Source: Prochlorococcus sp. AG-347-E03
Lineage (GTDB): Bacteria > Cyanobacteriota > Cyanobacteriia > PCC-6307 > Cyanobiaceae
Reading direction: 5' to 3'
DNA length: 64,000 nucleotides
Assembly: GCA_003279115.1 (NCBI GenBank)
Contig: QCBG01000002.1
Location: 80,918 to 144,917, forward strand
Shown here: positions 45,630-54,671 of the stretch, one piece after another
Layout of the letters: each line of letters begins with the position of its first letter
Numbering within the stretch: the first letter of the stretch is position 1
The notes under the pieces: generated by a model
Database searches by the model: none
Told to the model about the DNA's origin: nothing
The model's input: only the letters and a program-made list of their open reading frames with translations
Program-made: the position numbers and the translations under genes

Positions 45630-47432
45630 ATGCGCGTGACAACCTCATTTCCTCTGGGGACACTTCGTGACACACCTTCTGAAGCTGAAATTATTTCACA
45701 TCAATTACTTTTAAAAGCTGGGTATATTCGCAGAGTTAGCAGCGGTATTTATGCATACATGCCAATAATGCTCAGAGTTATTGAAAAAATATCCGCAATT
45801 ATAGAGAGAGAACTTAATAGTATTGGCTGCACAAAATTACTATTACCCCAACTTCATCCTGCAGATTTATGGAGAAAAAGTGAAAGGTGGGAAGGATATA
45901 CCGCAGGGGAAGGAATAATGTTTAATCTCAAAGATAGGCAAGGTAAAGAATTTGGTTTAGCCCCAACTCATGAAGAGGTCATCACGAGTATTGCATCAGA
46001 GACCATCAAATCGTATAAGCAATTACCTCAATGTTTTTATCAAATTCAGACAAAATTTAGAGATGAAATAAGGCCAAGGTTCGGATTGATGAGAAGTAGA
46101 GAATTTATAATGAAAGATGGTTATTCTTTTCATTCTTCAGAAAACGATCTGGCTTCTTTCTATGAAAAAGTGGGCAATGCTTATGAAAATATTTTCAAAT
46201 CTTGTGGGTTGCAAACAGTGGGGGTTGAAGCTGATAGTGGAGCAATTGGTGGTGCCTCATCTAAAGAATTTATGGTCACTGCTGATGCTGGAGAAGATTC
46301 CATTTTGTTTACTCAAAGTGGTTCATATGCAGCAAACATTGAAAAAGCTATTTCTCTAGCCTCTCAACCTATTCCACTAAAAGATAATATTGCAGAGTGG
46401 TTAGAAACACCTCACCAAAAAACAATCCAAGAAGTTTGCGATAATAATAATTTAGACCCTAGTCAGATTATTAAAGTAGTAGTATTCCTTGCACAGTTCG
46501 AAGGTGAATCTGAGGTCCCAATTCTTGCATGCATAAGAGGCGATCAACACATTAACGAAGTAAAGCTTTTTAACTTAATCAATAATCATCACAATCTCAA
46601 TCTCATTAATCTTAAAAAGATTGAAGACAAAAACACTATCGAAAAAAATCTAGTTGATTTTCCCTTAGGTTTTATCGGGCCAGATTTAGATAATAAAACT
46701 ATTAAAGCTAGTTCTAATTGGGATAAAAAATGGACGAGAATTATTGACAATTCAGCAACTGACCTTTCAAGGTTTATAAGTGGTGGGAATAAAGTTAATT
46801 TCCATAAAGTTTTTCAAGAATTTTCTTTTGCTTCGAAAGACTATCTAATTGGGGATATCAGGAATGCCAAAAAAGGAGATAAAGTAAGTATTAATAATGA
46901 TGAGGAACTTAAAGAAAAAAAGGGTATCGAAATTGGACATATTTTCCAACTAGGACAAAAATATAGTGAAAAATTAAATGCTAAGTTCTCTGACAAAGAT
47001 GGTCAGTTACAAAATTTATGGATGGGTTGCTATGGAATAGGAGTAACAAGAATAGCTCAAGCTGCTATAGAACAGAATCATGATCAAAAGGGAATTTGTT
47101 GGCCTATCCAGATTTCTCCTTTTGAAGTTATTATTATTCCAACAAACCTAAAAGATCCTATTCAAAGTGAGCTTACTGACCAAATCTATAACAACTTTTT
47201 AATTAATAAAATTGATGTCCTTCTTGATGATAGAAACGATAGAGCTGGAGTGAAATTTAAAGATGCTGAATTAATTGGTATTCCTTTTCAGATAATTATT
47301 GGCAGAGATTCTGTTAATAAAGAAGTAGAACTTTTATGCAGAACAAATAATACTAAGTTTAAAATAAGTACTAATAAATTATTGGAAAAATTTATTTCCG
47401 AATCACAAATAATGTACAATAAAAAGTCTTAA
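45630..47432 (+). CDS. proS: Prolyl-tRNA synthetase
   Basis: Charges tRNA-Pro. From the ATG at 45630 the protein has 600 residues of the bacterial (ProS type 1) form with an inserted editing domain: TTSFPLGTLRDTP, LKAGYIRRVSSGIY, class II motif 2 (TKFRDEIRPRFGLMRSREFIMKD), the INS domain around 240-390, and motif 3 (WMGCYGIGVTRIAQA). The frame opens earlier with TTG at 45594, but AAGGA at 45615-45619 and family length favour the ATG at 45630. Confidence 0.97.
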   Translation: MRVTTSFPLGTLRDTPSEAEIISHQLLLKAGYIRRVSSGIYAYMPIMLRVIEKISAIIERELNSIGCTKLLLPQLHPADLWRKSERWEGYTAGEGIMFNLKDRQGKEFGLAPTHEEVITSIASETIKSYKQLPQCFYQIQTKFRDEIRPRFGLMRSREFIMKDGYSFHSSENDLASFYEKVGNAYENIFKSCGLQTVGVEADSGAIGGASSKEFMVTADAGEDSILFTQSGSYAANIEKAISLASQPIPLKDNIAEWLETPHQKTIQEVCDNNNLDPSQIIKVVVFLAQFEGESEVPILACIRGDQHINEVKLFNLINNHHNLNLINLKKIEDKNTIEKNLVDFPLGFIGPDLDNKTIKASSNWDKKWTRIIDNSATDLSRFISGGNKVNFHKVFQEFSFASKDYLIGDIRNAKKGDKVSINNDEELKEKKGIEIGHIFQLGQKYSEKLNAKFSDKDGQLQNLWMGCYGIGVTRIAQAAIEQNHDQKGICWPIQISPFEVIIIPTNLKDPIQSELTDQIYNNFLINKIDVLLDDRNDRAGVKFKDAELIGIPFQIIIGRDSVNKEVELLCRTNNTKFKISTNKLLEKFISESQIMYNKKS

Positions 47433-47460
47433 GGCTTATTTTTTTTTTGGGAGCTCAGTT

Positions 47461-47898
47461 ATGTTAATGCAATGGACATCAAAATTATTTATAGTAAATC
47501 TTACCAAAGCTATATCTTTCTCGATATCTTTAATTGTCGTTTTCACACTATTTAGTTCCCCTTCAATAGCTGTAAAAACCTCAATGACTGGTGACTATAC
47601 AAAAGATACAATTTCAGTAGTTAAAACATTACAAACAGCTGTTGATACTCCAAAAGATTCTCCAAATAAAGATGAAGTAAGAAGTGAGGCTCTTACACTA
47701 ATAACCGACTATATTTCCAGATATAGAAATAGAGGGATGGTTAATAAAACTCAATCATTTACCACCATGCAAACAGCATTAAATGCTATGGCAGGTCATT
47801 ACAAAAACTTTGCAAGTAGACCTTTACCAGATAAACTTAAAGAGCGTTTAACTAAGGAATTTTCTCTTGCTGAAAAAATGGTTCTAAGAGAAAGTTGA
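47461..47898 (+). CDS. psb27: Photosystem II assembly protein Psb27
   Basis: Binds CP43 on the lumenal side during assembly and repair of photosystem II. The 145 residues have a signal peptide (ISFSISLIVVFTLFSSPSIA) followed by the four-helix domain: TGDYTKDTISVVKTLQTAVD, ALTLITDYISRYRNRG, FTTMQTALNAMAGHYKNFASRPLP. In Synechocystis the mature N-terminus is a lipid-bound cysteine; here the protein has no cysteine at all, so it cannot be a lipoprotein. It lies 28 bases after proS. Confidence 0.93.
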   Translation: MLMQWTSKLFIVNLTKAISFSISLIVVFTLFSSPSIAVKTSMTGDYTKDTISVVKTLQTAVDTPKDSPNKDEVRSEALTLITDYISRYRNRGMVNKTQSFTTMQTALNAMAGHYKNFASRPLPDKLKERLTKEFSLAEKMVLRES

Positions 47899-47907
47899 TA
47901 CAATTCA

Positions 47908-49290
<1,383 letters not shown>

Positions 49291-49304
49291 TTTAGTTCCT
49301 ATTA

Positions 49305-50309
49305 ATGAACGAATCCTTTAGACATTTTGAACATAATAAAAGGGTTGATCTCATTGGTCTGGGCAACGCAATAGTAGATATTATTGTAAATATTAAAGAT
49401 GAATTTCTTGAGATAAATAATCTGGATAAAGGTTCAATGAATCTCATTAGTTCTGATCAATCTCAGACATTGTTAGAGAATTGCAAAGTAATCAAACAAA
49501 TGTCAGGGGGGTCATCAGCAAATACTGTTGTATGTTTAGCAGAATTAGGTAACAATGTGCAGTTTATTGGAAGGGTGAAAAATGATCAATTTGGGGATTT
49601 CTTTGCAACTGATATAAAAAAAAGTAAGACTATATTCAATACTCCACCAACTATTGAAGGTGCTCCAACAGCTCATTCAATCATTTTGGTTACACCTGAT
49701 GCCCAAAGAACTATGTGCACTTACCTAGGTGCATCTGTAGAGTTTGAACCAAAAGACATTGATTTTACTGTAATTAAGGAAAGCAAATACTTATATTTAG
49801 AAGGATATTTATGGGACAGCGAATTAGCTAAAAAAGCTTTTATTAAAGCCGCCCAAATTGCAAAACAATCTAATACAAAAATAATCCTTTCTTTGTCTGA
49901 TTCATTTTGTGTAGATAGACATCGTGAGAGTTTCTTGGAATTAATTTATGAATATGTAGATATTGTTTTTTGCAATGAATCCGAGGTGTTAAGTCTTTTT
50001 AAAAATGATAAATTAGCAAGCTGCCAAGAAGACCTATCTTCCTTGTGTGAATTAGTCATAGTAACTCTTGGGAGCAATGGTTCTCTCATAATTAACAAAA
50101 ATAATGTTGAAATAATTGAGTCAATAACGAAAGGCAAGATTATTGATACTACAGGAGCGGGAGATATCTATGCAGGAGGATTTATCCATGGATTAATAAA
50201 CAATTGTTCCCTCAAAAAATGCGGAGAGATAGCTTCAATTTGTGCGGGGCAAATAATTACGCAATTAGGATCTAGATCGGATATTGATCTTAAAGAGTTA
50301 ATAAAATAG
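49305..50309 (+). CDS. PfkB family carbohydrate/nucleoside kinase, probable adenosine kinase
   Basis: A 334-residue ribokinase-fold kinase: VDLIGLGNAIVDII at the start, MSGGSSANTVVCLAELG, GAPTAHSIILVTPDAQRTM, FCNESEV, and the anion-hole motif DTTGAGDIYAGGFIHGL with the catalytic Asp. The N-terminus and length fit the adenosine-kinase-like group of cyanobacteria; a sugar substrate is also possible. The gene follows purA, which makes AMP from IMP, so adenosine salvage would fit the context. Convergent with cutA, five bases apart. Confidence 0.88.
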   Translation: MNESFRHFEHNKRVDLIGLGNAIVDIIVNIKDEFLEINNLDKGSMNLISSDQSQTLLENCKVIKQMSGGSSANTVVCLAELGNNVQFIGRVKNDQFGDFFATDIKKSKTIFNTPPTIEGAPTAHSIILVTPDAQRTMCTYLGASVEFEPKDIDFTVIKESKYLYLEGYLWDSELAKKAFIKAAQIAKQSNTKIILSLSDSFCVDRHRESFLELIYEYVDIVFCNESEVLSLFKNDKLASCQEDLSSLCELVIVTLGSNGSLIINKNNVEIIESITKGKIIDTTGAGDIYAGGFIHGLINNCSLKKCGEIASICAGQIITQLGSRSDIDLKELIK

Positions 50310-50314
50310 ATTAA

Positions 50315-50620
50315 TCAAATAGTCTTATTCAACCAATCATAATATTTAATCTCAGCATGGTATTTTTTGTAAATAATCTGAGGGACATCATATGTGGAAT
50401 TTTTATTTACGAAATCAATTAAACAATCTTTAAATTCTAGTTTACTTTTTATTGTGATTTCAAACTCTTTAGTTTCTTCAATATCATCATCCCACTTATA
50501 AATTGAAAAAATTTGCTTTATCGAAACACAAGCTGCAATTTTTTTTTGTATTAGTAATTTAGCCATTCGCAAAGCATTTGAGTTACTTGATTCAGTTGTG
50601 ATAATAACTAATACTTCCAT
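50315..50620 (-). CDS. cutA: CutA1-like divalent-cation tolerance protein
   Basis: A 101-residue trimeric ferredoxin-like protein of the CutA1 family, linked to copper tolerance in E. coli and of unclear role elsewhere. Typical segments: ITTESSNSNALRMAKLLIQKKIAACV, YKWDDDIEETKEFEITIKSK, and DVPQIIYKKYHAEIKYYDWL. Cysteine 32 lies in the conserved AACV position. Cytosolic. Confidence 0.93.
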   Translation of the reverse strand: MEVLVIITTESSNSNALRMAKLLIQKKIAACVSIKQIFSIYKWDDDIEETKEFEITIKSKLEFKDCLIDFVNKNSTYDVPQIIYKKYHAEIKYYDWLNKTI

Positions 50621-50633
50621 AATGAATTAAACA

Positions 50634-51431
50634 TCAATATTTTTTAATTATGTGATTTATCAAATCCTGGCATTGATTGAAAGAGTAAGAATAATCATTT
50701 TTAATATTCGGCCTTTTAACCAAAAATAACTTCATCTTACTTCCAGAAACTATAATCTCCCAGTTTTTCTGAGAATAACTTCCAGATTCTCTGCATAGAA
50801 CATAATCTATCTCCCAAAAATCACAAAGTTTTTTTTCTAAAATACTTTTATTATTTTTACTCGGCTCAAGTATCGCTATGTTTGAATTTTTAATACATGA
50901 TCCAAAAGCTTTAGTTATACTCATATAAGTTGGAAGTACCCTTGTAAATATATTTGCTTTACAATTCATATAATAACTAGCTGTATCGTCAAGGAATCTT
51001 GAACCTATTGCTAGAAGAATGTTCTTATTCTCCAAATCAACATTATTTATATCCTTTAAATGATCAATATAAAAAAAATTATTAGTGTTATTTATTAGAG
51101 ATTTCCTCTCAAATAGTAAAAGAGGTGTATTAATTTCTTTACATGCATTATTAAGATTTTTAGAAATTATTACGGCAAACGGATGAGTAGCATCGACAAC
51201 GCATGTAATTTTATTTTTATTTATGAAATTAATTATTTCATCCTTATTATTTAATTTCCCCGTAATGATATGTAACTTTGGATTTTTAATGTAAGCTTGC
51301 CCTGCTTTATAAGTTAAAACACTTGCAAAGACTGAATAATTAAGTTCAAGAAGCCTATTAGCTATTACAGGTCCATCCGAAGTTCCTGATAGGATCCAAA
51401 CATTTTTATAGCAATTTCCTTGATTCTGCAT
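50634..51431 (-). CDS. cobK: Precorrin-6A reductase
   Basis: NADPH-dependent reductase of the corrin ring in vitamin B12 synthesis. The 265 residues show the CobK/CbiJ fold: WILSGTSDGPVIANRLLELNY at the start, ITGKLNNKDEIINFINKNKITCVVDATHPFAVIISKNLN, LLLFERK, NILLAIGSRFLD, TRVLPT and LCRESGSYSQKN near the C-terminus. It matches the B12-making ability of Prochlorococcus. The aerobic and anaerobic forms (CobK or CbiJ) cannot be told apart here. 13 bases after cutA start on the same strand. Confidence 0.9.
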   Translation of the reverse strand: MQNQGNCYKNVWILSGTSDGPVIANRLLELNYSVFASVLTYKAGQAYIKNPKLHIITGKLNNKDEIINFINKNKITCVVDATHPFAVIISKNLNNACKEINTPLLLFERKSLINNTNNFFYIDHLKDINNVDLENKNILLAIGSRFLDDTASYYMNCKANIFTRVLPTYMSITKAFGSCIKNSNIAILEPSKNNKSILEKKLCDFWEIDYVLCRESGSYSQKNWEIIVSGSKMKLFLVKRPNIKNDYSYSFNQCQDLINHIIKKY

Positions 51432-51459
51432 CAGTATGTCTTTAATTAAATAGTAAGTA

Positions 51460-51885
51460 ATGAATCATTGTTTAATTCAGGCGGTCATTAATAGCGCTCC
51501 CCAAATGAGGTATACCAAAGAAAACCAAACTCCAATTGCAGAAATGATTGTTAATTTTAAAGGATTGCGTAGTGAAGATCCAATCAGAGATCTCAAGATC
51601 ATAGGATGGGGAAATATTGCTCAAGAAATGGTAGATGAACTAAAGGAGGGGCAAAATATTGTTATTGAGGGACGTCTTAAGATGAATTCTGTCACGAGAA
51701 AAGACGGAACGAAAGAAAAACAACCAGAACTAACAGCTTCAAAAATTCATCAAATATCGCCAGTTGATGTTATTAAGTCTGATCAAAAAGAAAATAATGA
51801 GTCATTTGAAAATAAAGAAACCGCCAAAAAATCTAGTTGGGATAGTTCACCTTTAGTACCTGAAGTGGACGAAATACCTTTTTAA
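51460..51885 (+). CDS. ssb: Single-stranded DNA-binding protein
   Basis: A 141-residue protein with an OB fold: CLIQAVINSAPQMRYT, IAEMIVNFKG, RDLKIIGWGNIAQEMVDELKEGQNIVIEGRLKMNS. After an acidic linker the C-terminus is VDEIPF, the tip that binds partners such as PriA. This is the short cyanobacterial type, whose N-terminus differs from E. coli SSB. The gene lies divergent from cobK. Confidence 0.95.
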   Translation: MNHCLIQAVINSAPQMRYTKENQTPIAEMIVNFKGLRSEDPIRDLKIIGWGNIAQEMVDELKEGQNIVIEGRLKMNSVTRKDGTKEKQPELTASKIHQISPVDVIKSDQKENNESFENKETAKKSSWDSSPLVPEVDEIPF

Positions 51886-51886
51886 A

Positions 51887-52069
51887 TCAAATATCAACGT
51901 TATTTTCTTGAACACTTATAATAAATTTGCTTATTTTTCTTTCAAGCGCGGCAAGTTCGCTTCTGACTTCTGGCCATTTACCCTTATCAAGATTTTCTAG
52001 TAGCCATGCTCTATCTTGATCAAGTTTAAAAATTAAATCTCCTTGATTTGCAGTATTAGGATCTTGCAT
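51887..52069 (-). CDS. Small unknown protein between ssb and the DUF2854 gene
   Basis: A 60-residue acidic protein, MQDPNTANQGDLIFKLDQDR followed by AWLLENLDKGKWPEVRSELAALERKISKF, with helical, coiled-coil-like character. It fills the gap between two convergent and divergent genes exactly, starts with an ATG, and its composition is protein-like, so I judge it real. Its tail meets the ssb stop with one base between. I do not know the family. Confidence 0.6.
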   Translation of the reverse strand: MQDPNTANQGDLIFKLDQDRAWLLENLDKGKWPEVRSELAALERKISKFIISVQENNVDI

Positions 52070-52111
52070 AATACTTGTTAGCCCATTTAAAACTCATTCT
52101 ACTAAATCAAA

Positions 52112-52642
52112 ATGAAGAAATACTTATCGCCTGGAAACTTAATCGTAACCGCTGGGGGTATATTAGCTTTTGTTGGAATGACTGCTTATTTTACAGACTC
52201 AGTAAATTTAAGTGTACCTACTTTTTTTTATGGAGTACCTATTTTCCTAATTGGCTTAGGCTTAAAGACTTCCGAAATACCTCCTGTAGAGTTATTTGAC
52301 AAGACAAATTTTGCGACAAATAAATTTAATAGACCAAAAGAACTAACAGAATTAGTTAAAGATGTTACAAGATGGAGGTATGGGATAAAAGCTCATCTTG
52401 AATCATCATTAGAATCTTTAAATTTGTGGGACGAGGATAACCCCCCTCAATTAAAAGAAATAGAAGAAATTACAAAGGAAGAAAAAAATGGTCTCAGAAT
52501 GCGTTTCGAATTAAACGCTGTCCCTCTAGAAAAATGGATTGAAAAACAAGAAAGATTAAATAGATTTTTCGTCAAAGGTCTTGAATCAGAATTTATTGTC
52601 GACGATAATAAGAAAGAATTTGATTTTATTCTCTTTTATTGA
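52112..52642 (+). CDS. DUF2854 membrane protein
   Basis: A 176-residue protein with two hydrophobic segments at about 8-26 and 35-50 (LSPGNLIVTAGGILAFVGMTAYF, VPTFFYGVPIFLIGLGLK), then a polar C-terminal domain with RPKELTELVKDVTRWRYG and GLRMRFELNAVPLEKWIEKQERLNRFFVKGLE. I recognise this as the cyanobacteria/plastid DUF2854 family; its job is unknown, and it is expected in thylakoid or envelope membranes. Confidence 0.85.
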   Translation: MKKYLSPGNLIVTAGGILAFVGMTAYFTDSVNLSVPTFFYGVPIFLIGLGLKTSEIPPVELFDKTNFATNKFNRPKELTELVKDVTRWRYGIKAHLESSLESLNLWDEDNPPQLKEIEEITKEEKNGLRMRFELNAVPLEKWIEKQERLNRFFVKGLESEFIVDDNKKEFDFILFY

Positions 52643-52706
52643 ATATAGGGATATATTTGTAAAAACCTAATTTCTCAATTCAATCAAGTTTTAATGAATT
52701 TTAATA

Positions 52707-53558
52707 ATGAATGATTCTCAAAGAGTATCAATATTAAGCGAAGCACTTCCATATATACAAAGTTTCTCAGGTAGAAAAATTGTTATCAAGTATGGCGGTT
52801 CTGTTATGGAGAATGATAATTTAAAAAATGCTTTTTTTAGAGACATTGCACTTTTATCAACCGTTGGGGTTTGTCCGATAGTAATTCATGGAGGTGGACC
52901 AGAGATTAATAATTGGTTAAAGAAATTAGAAATATCTCCTAAATTCGAAAATGGATTAAGAATTACTGATCAAAAAACAATGGAAATTGTGGAGATGGTT
53001 CTAATGGGTAGAGTTAACAAACAAATTGTAAAAGGAATTAATAAAACTGGATCCTTAGCTGTGGGAATATCAGGTCTTGATGGCAACTTAATTCAATCTA
53101 GAGAACTAGGAGATGGTAGCCATGGGTTAGTTGGAGAGGTTACAAAAATCAATCCTGAAATATTAGATCCTCTTATTTCTAAAGGATACATCCCAATTAT
53201 TTCTAGCATAGGATCAACTTTGGAGGGTATTTCCCATAACATTAATGCAGATTTTGTTGCTGGAGAAATTGCTGCTGCAATAAATGCAGAAAAACTTATT
53301 CTTCTTACTGATACTCAAGGGATTTTAAAAGAAAAAAATAACAAAAATAGTCTTGTTGAAAAAACTAATCTCAAAGAGGCAAGGGATTTAATTGATAAAA
53401 AAATTGTGACTGAAGGTATGATTCCAAAGACCGAATGCTGTATAAGAGCTTTAGCCCAAGGAGTCAAAGCAGCTCACATAATTGATGGAAGAATAGAACA
53501 TTCATTACTTCTTGAGATTTTTACAAATTCCGGAATAGGTACAATGATAGTCGCCTAA
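52707..53558 (+). CDS. argB: Acetylglutamate kinase
   Basis: Second step of arginine synthesis, the enzyme controlled by PII and arginine in cyanobacteria. The 283 residues include [36 protein letters not shown] [43 protein letters not shown] and [18 protein letters not shown]. The N-terminal helix typical of the arginine-sensitive hexameric form is present. It is followed four bases later by the DUF3153-like gene. Confidence 0.97.
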   Translation: MNDSQRVSILSEALPYIQSFSGRKIVIKYGGSVMENDNLKNAFFRDIALLSTVGVCPIVIHGGGPEINNWLKKLEISPKFENGLRITDQKTMEIVEMVLMGRVNKQIVKGINKTGSLAVGISGLDGNLIQSRELGDGSHGLVGEVTKINPEILDPLISKGYIPIISSIGSTLEGISHNINADFVAGEIAAAINAEKLILLTDTQGILKEKNNKNSLVEKTNLKEARDLIDKKIVTEGMIPKTECCIRALAQGVKAAHIIDGRIEHSLLLEIFTNSGIGTMIVA

Positions 53559-53561
53559 CCC

Positions 53562-54671
53562 ATGAAAACTTATGAGCAAGTTTTAGAAAAAGTAGAACTT
53601 GCTTTGGCTAAAGGTGAGTATCATTATTGCATTGAATTTCTTTTGCCCATAATCGAATCATTTCCTTTATCAAGCAAAGAGGGAGTAAATTTAAGAACAA
53701 TCTTAATTACTGCTCTATGTGGTATCAATAAAAGGGAGGAGGCTAAAAGGTTTTGTAAAGAACTTCTAAAATCTTACGATAATAAGACGAGAGAAAATGC
53801 AAAATATTTGATGGAAGTTATAGACTCTCCTGACATTAAAAAGCCAGAAAATTGGAACGTACAGTTTGAAAGCGACCCATCACTCAATAAAAAGTCTCTT
53901 GACTCACTGCGCAAAAAAAGAGAAGAATTGAAGAAAAAAAAATTTATTAATGTAACTGAGACACCAACTGGTGAAACAAAACCCTTTCAGAAAGGCTTTT
54001 CACTGATCATTTTTTTAATACTATTATTATTAATTCCACTTTTAAGTGGCTGCGTAAAAATTGAGGATACCCTTGATCTTAGTGAACTTGATTCAATAAC
54101 TAATAATTTAGTGATAGAGAGTAAATACATAAAGAAATTTCCTTGGCAATTAAAATTTGAAGAGAAGATGAAAGATATTTTCCCTAACGCAGAAATTGAA
54201 CAAGACGAATCAACCTTTTCTTTGAAACATAAAAATCTCAATTTAGAGGATACAAAACAAGTTCTTAAAATCACGCAAAATACAGCTGGAGAGTTAGCGG
54301 GAGAATCAACAAATATAGAAATTAATACTACTCAAAAAAACTTCATTTTTTTTAAAAAATACTTTTACAGTTTAGATTTGGATCTAAATTCTATTAACGG
54401 CATTGATAATTTAGAACTCATTTTCAAAATTATTCACCCTAATAAAGCTATCCTTACCGATAAAAATAATTCAAATTTAAAAATCACAAAAAATCTAATA
54501 ATTTGGGATTTAAATCAAGGGCAGATAAATAGTCTTGAATTTTCTTTCTGGAGCCTCAACAAACTCTTGATTTGGATATCTATTATTTTAATAATTATAA
54601 TATTGGCTTATTTATTAAGATTCTATAGATTTAAATTAGGTTCAGATTTACCTCAACTTCCATCAAAGTAA
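53562..54671 (+). CDS. DUF3153-like membrane protein with an N-terminal helical domain
   Basis: A 369-residue protein. The first 130 residues are helical and TPR-like (YEQVLEKVELALAKGEYHYCIEFLLPIIE); a hydrophobic segment at about 147-161 ends in a lipobox-like LLSGC, which would put the region after it outside the membrane; a final membrane helix is at about 334-353. The middle part matches the cyanobacterial DUF3153 proteins as I recall them. A TPR-like front fused to a DUF3153 part is unusual. Three bases after argB, so cotranscribed. Function unknown. Confidence 0.75.
   Translation: MKTYEQVLEKVELALAKGEYHYCIEFLLPIIESFPLSSKEGVNLRTILITALCGINKREEAKRFCKELLKSYDNKTRENAKYLMEVIDSPDIKKPENWNVQFESDPSLNKKSLDSLRKKREELKKKKFINVTETPTGETKPFQKGFSLIIFLILLLLIPLLSGCVKIEDTLDLSELDSITNNLVIESKYIKKFPWQLKFEEKMKDIFPNAEIEQDESTFSLKHKNLNLEDTKQVLKITQNTAGELAGESTNIEINTTQKNFIFFKKYFYSLDLDLNSINGIDNLELIFKIIHPNKAILTDKNNSNLKITKNLIIWDLNQGQINSLEFSFWSLNKLLIWISIILIIIILAYLLRFYRFKLGSDLPQLPSK

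Noticed and set aside
52075..52299. 74-codon ORF overlapping the DUF2854 gene
   Set aside because: Shadow frame; the DUF2854 frame has clear family features.
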